From the NCBI GenBank assembly GCA_043381765.1, contig JBHJMP010001224.1, positions 1-20,604 on the forward strand: a stretch of DNA of 20,604 bases. The letters run 5' to 3'. The notes beneath the pieces are model-generated. The model had not been told where the DNA came from, did not search any database, and saw nothing but the letters and a program-made list of their open reading frames with translations. The stretch comes from Collodictyon triciliatum (Eukaryota; CRuMs). Shown piece by piece: positions 1 through 10,346 of the stretch. The number at the start of each line of letters is the position of its first letter. The stretch's first letter is position 1. Both the position numbers and the translations under genes were made by a program.

Positions 1-119
1 ATGTATGTATGTATGTATGTATGTATGTATGTATGTATGTATGTATGTATGTATGTATGTATGTATGTATGTATGTATGTATGTATGTATGTATGTATGT
101 ATGTATGTATGTATGTATG
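1..119. repeat. (ATGT)n tetranucleotide microsatellite
   Basis: About thirty perfect copies of ATGT run from the first base to 119, where the period breaks and an A-rich stretch follows. The repeat touches the window edge, so its true length is unknown. It is a simple-sequence tract rather than a gene; open frames through it are periodic artefacts. It does not resemble the usual G-rich telomere units. Confidence 0.97.
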
Positions 120-120
120 A

Positions 121-1371
121 AAAAAGACAAAATTTCATTAATAATACCACACGACATTTTTTTTAGTAGAATCATTCACATAAATTAATCAAAAATCGAG
201 ATGGAGGTCTACTTAGCAAAAAAAAGTAAGGGGTATAGCCAGTATATTCATTCTCTATTGTAACAGTACACTGTTTGAAGAACAAAGGATTTGAGGTTCT
301 TTTGATATTTGAATTCTTTATTCTATTGAAAATTATTTGCTATACGTACATAATCAACGCCCTGTACAGATAACGAAATACTTTCGAAATGTTGTCAACA
401 CACTGAAGCGATTGTTATCACAAAAGATAATAATGCGCATTTAATAATACTGTTTAGTTATGATAAGTGAGCAATTTGTTGTTGTTTTTTCCTTCACAGT
501 GTGCTAATTCGTTCCATTATTCTATTTGATTGGTTTTCTTCAATTCTGCAGACCAAATCAGAAGACTTTATACGATTATTGTTTTTAAGTTTTCTTTTGC
601 TCTGAGCTGTCTATTCATGCGTCCTTCGATACATTCTATTTTCTCTTTTGATTGCTTGCTGATATTTTGTATTTTTGAAATAAGTAATGTATGATATATG
701 CACCCAAATGCAAATATTTTAAATTCGTTGTTTTTTCAATATTATGGAGCCAAATACACGAAAAATTAGTATACCGCAATCAATCGTTATTTTTCCTTAA
801 CATTGAATTCTGATTCATCCACTGATTGAGTGATTGATACATTTTATATTATGTGTTAAATATAGATAAAACATTCCAAAGAAAATCAGATTGAACTTTT
901 TTGATTAGCCATGTGGGAATTATATCAGTCATCTGACACAATAACTTGTTAAACCTATCACATTTTTCACAGATGATTAATTACAGTTTAATATGTAAAT
1001 TTTAAGAAAAATCGATCTCTGTATTCGTTTCAGCATCAAAATCCACGTTTCTGTCGACAATTTTAATAGGTAACAATATTTATTTGATAAAATCATAATT
1101 ACACGCGTCAATCCAAATAGGAAAAAAGGGCGTATATTAACCTAAATAAGTTCATAAACATGTCTCATTGAAAAGAGCATGATATGAATTATTACATTTA
1201 GAGCTGATGGAATTAGTTCTCCATTTAAAAGAAAATAAATTATATGGAAGCCAATATACTTTAATTTTCGTCATTATGTAATTTGAAGTTAATCCTACAA
1301 TAAAAATATATTCGAAATTTAGCTGAAAATTATAATAAATAAGCAACAGGTGATAATTGGGAGAGCATAGA
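121..1371. other. AT-rich intergenic and 5' flank, no gene seen
   Basis: This stretch is AT-rich with many stops in all frames. I see no exon, RNA gene or mobile element that I can support. A TATA-like run (tataataaat, 1331-1340) lies about 30 nt upstream of the ATG at 1372 and could belong to the core promoter of the following gene, but such strings are common in DNA this AT-rich. Confidence 0.6.
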
Positions 1372-4300
1372 ATGCTTAAAATAATTCTTGTGTCATTCAT
1401 TTTTGCGCTGGCTCTTCTATCTTACGTTAGCTCGATGAAAAGGTCTTTATGGCTTCTAGATTGCCGATATTTTCTATTCAAAGCTGAATTTCTCATCGAA
1501 ATTATGAAACGTATTCCTTGAAGGAAAAGATAACAAATTCATGACAAATTTTAGACCCTCGTGTCATTTTTCCAGAGAGGAGCTATTGACGATGAAAATC
1601 GATGATGCATTTCAGATTCTTTTGGAGACCTACGAAGAAATTTGCCCGCTGATGAACGACAAGCGTCAATCCTTCGATTGGAAATCTGAAATCCATCATT
1701 ATGAAAAACAAGATTATCTACGTGAGTATTTTTTTAATGGTCCATATAATAGGAAATCACTCAGTGAAAATACAAAAGGGCCGAGAAAAATGCACAAAAA
1801 AGTAACCCCAGTATTGAAATTTAATGCGCAGCGAAGAAGGATGGTGATTCTTCACCTTCAAGTCAACACGACCTGCTTGTGCAACTCTATGATATATTTC
1901 ATGGGGACTATTGGTTTTATAACTATGGATGGAAAAGCGGCAGTATACCCATATGTCAATGGCATGGAGTTTATTGCCACGAAGGATGCTCCGAAGATGA
2001 TCATAAGGTCGCATTAATTTTTCACGCTTTGATAATTAAATGCTTTATTGATGATATCTTACGGATAGAATAACCTGTGTCCGGTGACTGCATTAAGCAT
2101 GGAGTCTAATAATCTTAACGGTGACATGGAAGCTGCCTCACCAGTACTTGAGCAGTTTGAAACATTGGATTACTTGGACTTAAGTGACAGCTCCATTTAC
2201 GGAAATCTTCCAGACTTCAAACTTCCAAGTATCACATATTTCAGCATTTTTTTGAGTCAAATTACTGGAACGATTCCTGATTTTCAAGGAATGCCAAATA
2301 TCAATCATCTGGAGATTAACGGGAATCAATTGGAGGGCACTGTACCTGATTTTTCTGGAATGCCTGATTTGAGTGTTCTCTTTATTGGTGAAAGCAATGC
2401 TATAAGAGGTATTTCCAATTAACTTGCTCTTAAATATATGTCCTTTTTTTACACTTAATTGTGAAGTTTGACCGGGCTGATATTTAATTGTCATTTAAGG
2501 GTCTTTGCCAAATTTTTCGATGCTTGTCAACATCCAGTATCTCGGGATATATGAAACTTTGATGAGAGGTATAATATTTGTAAAATTCATTTGCATTTTA
2601 AGGCTATAAGGCTTATTCTAATAAATTTGTCATAGGGCCAATACCTGACTTCATTAACACTCCAAAGGCCGTTTTCTTTTATTTTCCTCAAAACCAACTT
2701 AATGGTAATGATCGAACCTTTTTTCAATATTTTAAATGTATAGCCTAAAAACATTCCATTATATCTAGGTACTGCCCCGAACTTCAAGTTCATTCACAAT
2801 ATGAAAGAGATATTTTTTTTCAATAACCAGCTTAGTGGTACGCAAATTGAAATTTAAATTATTGCATTTAATGAGATTTATCTTCTTTTTTTTTTTGCAT
2901 TTTCAAACCAAAGAATTAAGGGAAAACATATCTTTTAACTAATGAGTTGATTTTGCAGGAAGTTTTCCAGACTTTAGTGACATGCCAAACATTCAAATAA
3001 TGGATTTTAGTCGCAACAAAATTAGTGGTTCGTATTAAAAAAATATTATGGAAATTTGATGAACTGGATAAGTAAACATGATCGCATTTCAGGTACTATC
3101 CCAAACTTCACGGGACTACCAGACTTGAGATTTATTTCGATAGGAATCAATAAATTCAGCGGTTATTTTACTTACATCATTAACTTAAGCGGCTTTTTAT
3201 GCAAAAAAAAAAAAACTCAAAATTATTTAAATATCTTGTCTAGGAACTTTACCAGACTTCAAAAACATTCCGAATATCTATTTCATGGACATAAGCGACA
3301 ATCGTCTGAATGGTAAAAATGAATTATTTCTTGATGTTGATTATCCATTCTAGAATATTATAATTGATATTGCCTCTTATAGGGACAATTCCAAATTTCA
3401 TGAGTATTCTAGCGATAAATGAGCTTTACCTCGACAACAACAATGGATTATATGGTACTTTTGGTTAAAAAAAATATAATGATCAAATATTGAAATTTTA
3501 GTTTCTCTTTTTAGAATGTCATAACTTTTTTAATAGACTTTTGAAGTGTTGATTTTTTAAGGGACTGTTCCAAACTTCAGCGGCATACCATTAATTAGAA
3601 GCTGCAGTTTTGGAAGCAATATTTTAAGTGGTAAGTTTTCTTGTATCTATTGTACTTTATTATTTTCAATTTAATGCACAATTTATGAAAGGAACACTTC
3701 CGGACTTCGATAAAGTAACAATAGTCAATTATATGGACTTCTCTAACAATCGCCTAAATGGTAAGGTCCAATTATATGCATCGAGCCTAATATATAAAGT
3801 AATTAATGCGATGTATTAATATCCACAGGAACGATTCCAAATTTCAGCAAAGTTCAGAATCTAGATATTATCAGCGTTGGTGGAAATAAGCTTACTGGTC
3901 AGCTTGAATTCATTTGTGCATGAATAAAAAATTATAGGTTTAATTGAGATAGTGCTGTTTATTCGTCGATTTTAGGGACTATTCCTGACTTCGATTACCT
4001 TCCAAACTTGATTTCAATTGACGTGAGCAATAATTATGGAATGCAGGGTAGCCAATATCTCCTTTTTGAGAAATTTGAATGCTATAATTGACATGCTTTT
4101 ATTATATAAATATTCATTATAATATAATTGTAAGGAACAATACCCGATTTTAAAAATGTGGCTGCCTTAGTATATTTGGATGTTTCAAAGGGGAATTTCG
4201 AAGGTAGATGCTACTATTTTCTCAAATATTCGAGAAAGGATTCATTTTTTTTAACAGGAACAGGGGCTTAATTTGTTCATTAACTTTTAGGAACCATTCC

Positions 4301-7243
4301 ACAGTTTAAATATCTGGTCAATTTGAATACTTTAAGGGCATATGATAACAACTTATCTGGAAGAGTTCCAAGTTTTGAGTACAGCCCCCTTCTAAATGAA
4401 ATAATCTTATCCAAAAACGTGCTGGACGGCTCTTTGCCATCATTCAACATCCCTTATCTTCTGAATCTGGATCTCAGCGAAAATCAAATCAGTGGCACTA
4501 TCCCCAGCGATTGGAGGATACCATACATTCAGAAAATCGACTTTTCAAGAAACCTTATTGTTGGGAATGTACCAAAATTTGTCCAGGATTTATCTACGCT
4601 CAAATATCTCACCTTATCATACAATTCTTTTTCTGGTCCTATTCCGATATCATTTTGGAATCTCCCCAATATTGTGACTGTAGACCTAAGAAATAATTCA
4701 TTTTCTTCCGAAATCACGCAGTTTCTGATGGATTTAAATGGAAATAATGATTACTTCTATGAAAATATCTTTCTTGATAACAACCAATTTTATGGTGAGA
4801 TGGACCCGAAAATCTTTGAATATTTGGGAAGATTGAAAACCTTCAGTATCAAGAATAACAGAATTACCCGAATCGGTAAATTGAAGAATCTAATGACATG
4901 GGTATCTTTTGATGCCTCTGGAAATCCAGTTGAGGGAAACATTCCTGAATCCTATAGTCTGTTTACTAAGCTCGAATATTTGAAATTAAAAAATACATTG
5001 ATGAATCATGGAGATGCACCTTTCTTTCCTTCATTTATGAATCAGACAAACACTTATACTCTAGAAAAGATAACCGATTCATATATTTGTCCAACTATCA
5101 TCTCAAATTTAGCATCTGTTAGAATGGAAGTTGAAATCAATCCAAGCTACTACGATTACGGGCTTTGCAAATGCTTACCCGGATACTTTGGATTTGCGAA
5201 TGTATGCTTGGAGTGCCCGAGAGATTGCGATTGTAAGGATGGAGTTAAATTGGAGAAATGTTATTTTACACCGAGCATACTAAATATCGTTGACATAATT
5301 CCATGTCTGAATCCAGCGGTATGCAAATTTACCGTTGGTGATTCGATGGAAGAAAGAATGAAAATTAATAATGGCACGCACGAATTTACGTGTGAAAAGG
5401 GTTACACTGGTAGAGACTGCTCTTTGTGCGAGGACGGATATGTATTTGAAAGCGGAGAATGCAACGAATGTTCCTCTGATTACTCGATCATCAAAGTAAT
5501 TGCTTTTATTGTGCTTTTGGTTATCGGTGGAGTCTATCAGATTGGTCTGGCATGGATTGAGGAGAGCATGGATGATAATTTAGGTGATAGTGAGGATGAA
5601 GATGAGTACGAATCAGGTAATTATATTTCGCTTTGAAATAAACTCATATGACTAAAAAAAATACATTATTTCAGCCTCCTTGGATATATTTCTGTTCTAC
5701 ACCCAAATCCTTCAAGTGTTGGGGAATATTGTTTCTATACCCTTTATGGCATCTACTGGGAGGTTTGTCAGCAGCTTGTTTTCATTAAAGTTACCTTCCC
5801 TTGAGTGTATAGTTGGTAACCAACCCCATATTACATCGATTCTCAACCTCGCTCGCATTCCTTCGATTGTTTTTTTTGCTTATCTTATCTTGAAGAAAAC
5901 ACTGGTTAAGAAGGACACAAAAAATATTGGAAAGGTAGGACGACCATTAATTCCTTTGAAACACATGCAATTCCTTTTCTTCATATTATTAAAAAAAAAA
6001 AATGTAATAAAACTTTTCAGGTTGTGGCAATTACTTTTACATTTTTGGAGGCCACTTATTTTTCTGTCGTAAGAGATGTTATTGGTGCCTTTGGTTGCAC
6101 TCTTTACGACAAAGGATTGGATTCATGGTTCGTTAATTTGTATCCGTGGATTCAATGCAGTCCAGTAACCGATGAGTATTCAAAAATGCTTATGTCTGCC
6201 TTTCCTAGCTTGATTTATGTACTAACATATCCCGGTTTTCTGTGGTATGTTGTCTTGAGAGCTAGGAAAATGAGAGGGGGAAATGATATAAAGGTGAATT
6301 TTTTTATTCCCTTCAATCTATTTCTTAAATTTGCTAGATAGAATGAATTTGTTTTCTGATAACAAATTGATAAATCATTGTTGCATAGAAAACAGAGGGT
6401 GATTTTGCTATGGAAAATCTGAAGTATCTCGGTGCTGGAGAAGCATGTCAAACAACTGGTGGAAATCCGTCTGAAAAGGCTCTCGATGCGCCTGGGCCGA
6501 GTGGCTCGGAAAGAGAAAAGCCAAAAGCCCACCAAGAGCCGTCAGATAATCGTTTCGATTTGTCTATGGGCCTGTTTCAAGTAGTATGCCAGATTCAAAT
6601 GAATCGATTTGCTGCTATTTATGAGGAGGTAATAAGCACGATCATTTAATTTCGAAGCGAGAAAGACAAACTAATTTGCGTTCTCTGATAAAGAAATACG
6701 ACTGGTGGGTCTTAGTTCGAGTATTCCAATCCGTCCTTTTCAGTTTGGCAGCTTTTGTGGTTCCTTACACAAACCCTGCGATTCTCTACTTTATTTTCTT
6801 CATTTTGGTACAGGTTTGTGAGCTTCACATACTTTAAAGCATTATTCGTTCTTCAGATTGTTTTTTTCAAGGAGCTATCTCATAAGCAATCTTCCTTTGT
6901 GTAGTTCTCCTTGTCGATGCAGAATCGGTACCAGCCGTACATACTTGATGCGGATGATACTTTCTCCATTCAGTGTTGGTTGTTGCTATACATCTCTTTC
7001 TTCGCAGCTCTCGTCCAAAAGCTTGTCCCAGGAAACGATTGGATATCATATGCCATTATAGGATTCAATTCCTTATTCATCACAGCATTTGTTGTTCCTT
7101 TTGCATGGGCAATATTGAAGCCTCTATTCAGCTCTTTTTCAAAATGCAATATTGGATTAAGCAGAAGAATAGCGCGATTAAAAGAAAAAATCGAGGCTTA
7201 CAAGGAAAAGTTCAGCAACATGGTAATCAACTTCACGCAATAG
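1372..7243 (+). CDS. LRR, cysteine-rich, multi-pass membrane receptor-like protein (22 exons)
   Basis: Exons: 1372-1442, 1576-1721, 1832-2007, 2069-2408, 2500-2568, 2636-2704, 2769-2837, 2959-3027, 3093-3161, 3244-3312, 3383-3454, 3562-3630, 3692-3760, 3829-3897, 3976-4047, 4135-4203, 4291-5616, 5675-5934, 6021-6293, 6389-6628, 6694-6813, 6905-7243. They total 4125 nt (1374 residues) and every junction keeps frame. Residues 1-21 are a hydrophobic signal peptide beginning MLKIILVSF. An LRR N-terminal cap follows with C114, C121, C125, C135 and a plant-like CQWHGVYC motif. LRRs of the form GTIPxF...N.L.G run from about 140 to 780. A cysteine-rich block (about 815-920, including CLPGYFG and CEKGYTGRDC) precedes the first membrane helix (about 922-944). 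An acidic segment and roughly seven more hydrophobic segments lie between 965 and 1335, then a short basic helix. No kinase or other enzymatic domain is visible. The role is inferred: a cell-surface binding protein, possibly a receptor, transporter or channel. Exon 1 and the weak GTCTTT donor after it are the least certain parts. Confidence 0.9.
2500..4203 (+). repeat. Array of 12 single-LRR exons, all phase 1-1
   Basis: Exons 5 to 16 of the LRR membrane gene are 69 nt each, except exons 11 and 15, which are 72 nt. Each encodes one LRR of 23 or 24 residues. Every exon starts after the first base of a glycine codon and ends after the first base of the next repeat's glycine, so all are symmetrical phase 1-1 modules. 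Repeats read G-T/S/P-hydrophobic-P-D/N-F, a variable middle, then N-x-L/I-x-G. The introns between them (61-121 nt) look unrelated in sequence by eye, which suggests the duplications are old. The LRRs upstream (2069-2408) and downstream (4291-5000) are not divided this way. Confidence 0.93.
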
Positions 7244-7782
7244 CCTTTCGATTCTTTAGTTGGAGGGGGGAAAAAAAGCACTCAAATATTACGGTTTAAG
7301 TTCCTCTAAACCTCGACACACGAGAAATGAAATAAAAACAACTAATTGAAAAGCATGAGATATCATAAAAGGTACTAAAAATCGCAATTTTAGGCTTTCC
7401 TTTTCTCTTTTTATCAACACCACATGATATCATTCGAATTGTAAGGATTGCAGGCTTTTATTGAACTGCCGATGGATGTGGCGGTTGTCCTGTAACCATA
7501 TCGTTCGACGCAATGCAGCCAAAAAAAAAAAATTATGTGTTTCGATATGAAATTAAATAAATATGATACATTAGAAGAAAAAATTAAGATGCATTTTTCT
7601 AGAAGTTATACGTATGTTATTTTAATCAAAATGAAAACAAAGGGAAAAGGAAAACATAAGACGGAAAAAAAACCACGAAAAAAAAAACCTTTTATATGTG
7701 ATACGACATGGCCTGAGGAGGGCTCTGCAAATGCGAAGGCCATTTTCGGTGTGTTATAGGCATATCTAGAATTCAAAATGTT
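7244..7782. other. Convergent intergenic region with two 3' UTRs
   Basis: The LRR membrane gene ends on the left and the asparaginase-family gene ends on the right, so both 3' UTRs lie here. On the minus strand ATTAAA (7621-7626) and AATAAA (7457-7462) are possible signals for the asparaginase-family gene. A 74-codon plus-strand frame at 7535-7759 is lysine-rich because of A-runs; I do not consider it a gene. Confidence 0.55.
7331..7336 (+). terminator. Polyadenylation signal AATAAA of the LRR membrane gene
   Basis: A canonical AATAAA lies 88 nt past the stop codon at 7243, a usual distance for a 3' UTR. Another AATAAA occurs further on near 7555, so the exact cleavage site is not settled by sequence. 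Confidence 0.5.
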
Positions 7783-9227
7783 TTAAAAAAATGTGAATCC
7801 ATTGTGCTTTGCGCCACGAAACAACGTATTTCGAGTGCTCGTGTGTCTCAAGTATTCGATAAAGTACCCGTAGTCACCGTTCTTGTCAATCATGATGATG
7901 CCTCCTGCATGAAATGAACTTGAGTCGCAGAAGGGGCTTCTTTCTTTACGAGGTGAAAAAAAAATGCAACAGAAAAATAAAGCCAAAAAAAAAAACAATT
8001 CATTTGAGTGAATATAAACCGAGCCCATCTACGCGTTTCTTCATATAGTTGACAACAAGAGATGCAGAATCCATGGCAGATGAATGCAAAAGATAATCTA
8101 TTTATAAATGTGCGCCTTTAATTTTCCTTTCATTTGCGAGATTGAAACATATCAATCAGGCACGCTTTAAATACGTTCCAAAGTTTCAAAATATAAGTAT
8201 TTAATCCTTTGATGAGATGAAATGATGCGTGCGATTGCGTGTAAACAGCACTTTCATGATTTAAGAGAAGCATACCACATCCTGTTTTGCAGAATACAAC
8301 ACGCATGATACACTCTCCATATCCCGTGGCAGAGGCAGCTCCAGTAAAATTGTCTGCATATACCCCGGAACCGACCACTGGCGAGTCACTGATCGACAGC
8401 ACGATAGGACGAAGAGCAAAATAAAATAAAATAAAAAAATACATGAACATTAGAAAATATTTGTTGAGATGACAAAAATGTGGGGCTGTGTATCATGTAC
8501 CCGAGTCTTCCAGGAAGTTTCCGAGGAGTTCCTCCTGTTGATGTGGCTGCTGCAAGGTTACCGTATATGTCCTATATCATATTTTAGAAAAAACTCATTC
8601 GACTATTATATTGCAAGCAGTCACAGGCATTGCAACGCATAATAAACATGGCAAGATGATATATCTGATGATTGAAAAAGATATACAGAGGCCGTGGAAA
8701 AGAAAATTAATCAAGAGATTTGTATCTTGACCATTGCAACCGCTCCGACAGTGTCACACGCCTCCGGCGGGTTTTCAAATGGCTGACGAGTTCGAAAAGT
8801 CGGGTCTGTTTTGACCTAAATATTTGGTTTGAATTCAATGACCATAATCTTTCTTTCGATTTTTTATTCGGAGTATACTTGAAAATAACGGGTATGGATG
8901 TATCCTGATGCTTTTGCTGTTTTTTTTTTTTTTTTATCTGCACCAGACTTTTCATATCTTAGTTTCAAAGAACCTTTTCAAAGAATGCGAGCTCTCTTTC
9001 GGTAAGTAGAGTCTTAGGGTCAACGATTTCAAACCCGAAGGATTCAGCTAGTCTAAAGAAATAGCAAATTATCAGGAACAGCCCCAACTAAGAGAAAAAA
9101 AAGGTCAAATACTCTGTGCAGGTTTCTTAGTTTGAAGATTTTTATATCATACATAAGCTAGATTAATTGTTTCTCGATTTTTATGCAGTCACACTTGAGG
9201 GACACTGAATTCTGACGATCGTAATCA

Positions 9228-9309
<82 letters not shown>

Positions 9310-10346
9310 TGAAAAATTACAATAAGACGATAAATGACACAAAAAAGAAAATGAATTCAAAAATGTACCAATAAATTGATATTCTTACTGATTTGCACCT
9401 TTCCCAACAATAAATCTATGTTCCGTTTTCTCCATCACAGCTCTAGCGAGGGAAACAGGATGCAAAATGTTTTGGACAGCACCAACTGCCCCAAAGTTAA
9501 GATCTTTTCCGTTCATGATAGATGCATCCTTTTTGTAAAACGAAGCAAAAAGAAAAGAAGAGGAAAAAAAAAAAAGAAGACAAACGTAAAAGATAAGAAA
9601 AAAATGAATATAACATGGAAAAGGAAGGCACACATTTTTTTTAACTGCGTATGTATACAGAACACAGGAACAGCTAAAAGAACATCCCAATTCGAATGGA
9701 AGATTAATTTGCATAATGTACCAACTCGACTTCACCGGCTGCGTTAAGAAATGCGCCGCGCCCTGAGTCAAAAGTCGGGTCCAATTCAAGTATCTTCACG
9801 GCCTCTTCCACAGCATCGAGAGCACTCATCCCTGCCTGGTGGATGCGCAAGTAAGCGATTTAAAATCATTAAGCTCACGAAGTCTTTTAAAGAGTATGTG
9901 AATCCACATTTCTTATTCTTTTATTTTTCTTCGTTGCGCAAGAGACAACGAGCTATCCCATGACTTGCCATCACAGGAACAATAAGAACGAAATAGTAGT
10001 AAGGGTTTAATGGGAGAAACAGAATACCGTGTGTTTGCGATATAAGACAAACAAAAAAAATAAAGACAAAAAGACAAAAAGACAAAAGACAAAAGAATGA
10101 CCTGGAGCTTTGGATAGATCGTCTCCACAGCACGCCGGACACCTGCTACGTGATCGGCTTCCAGCTCTTCCGGAATGTTCCATGCGCCTCCTATGAAAGT
10201 TGAAAGCCTGCTTCTGAGTGGGTTGGATAAGAGTTGGGTTTGTGGCAATGGATGTTGTGTGGAGCTCAGGTGATGCAAGACGAGAGGGAGGGCGAAGTGA
10301 TTGCCTTACCGTGCACGATGAGGCGGGGCTGAAAGTTGCTGCTCAT
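7783..10346 (-). CDS. Isoaspartyl peptidase / L-asparaginase (Ntn hydrolase, 10 exons)
   Basis: Exons in transcription order: 10346-10310, 10190-10102, 9835-9722, 9528-9389, 9052-8974, 8815-8732, 8571-8501, 8388-8276, 8097-8020, 7904-7783. They total 927 nt, 308 residues, as I recall the same length as human ASRGL1. The family hydrolyses isoaspartyl dipeptides and L-asparagine after the precursor cuts itself into alpha and beta chains. The N-terminal LIVHGGAW motif, the DASIMNGKDL motif and the beta-chain start CDTVGAVAM are present. By alignment from memory the catalytic, newly N-terminal threonine is T175, and T193 (ATSTGGT), R203, D206, T226 and G227 match known substrate-binding positions. 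The residue before the scissile bond is Asp rather than the Gly of the human enzyme; Asp-Thr is found in related glycosylasparaginases. The C-terminus has about seven extra residues after GDYG. The ATG at 10346 directly precedes the conserved beta strand, with no signal peptide, so a cytosolic enzyme is likely. Confidence 0.93.
9229..9307. repeat. 79-nt poly(A) tract inside an asparaginase-gene intron
   Basis: An uninterrupted run of about 79 A on the plus strand lies inside the 336-nt intron between exons 4 and 5 of the minus-strand asparaginase-family gene, so the pre-mRNA would carry poly(U). Length in such a run is easily mis-assembled. No retroelement body or target-site duplication is evident beside it. 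Confidence 0.95.
10055..10097. repeat. Short imperfect AAAGAC-type tandem repeat in an intron
   Basis: Several imperfect copies of a five- to seven-base AAAGAC/AAAAGAC unit lie in the intron between exons 2 and 3 of the asparaginase-family gene, just beyond the exon 2 donor. On the transcribed strand this is a pyrimidine-rich stretch. It is simple sequence with no sign of coding. Confidence 0.8.

Noticed and set aside
1-119. Possible telomeric repeat at the window edge
   Set aside because: ATGT units are not a known telomere motif and the tract is more simply a microsatellite.
1757-2014. Minus-strand open frame of 85 codons
   Set aside because: It is the antisense shadow of exon 3 of the LRR membrane gene and has no recognisable motif.
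7535-7759. Plus-strand lysine-rich frame of 74 codons
   Set aside because: Its composition is explained by homopolymer A-runs between two convergent 3' ends, with no domain or splice context.
9376-9747. Plus-strand open frame of 123 codons, lysine-rich
   Set aside because: It overlaps exon 4 and intron 3 of the asparaginase-family gene in antisense, and its composition comes from A-runs.
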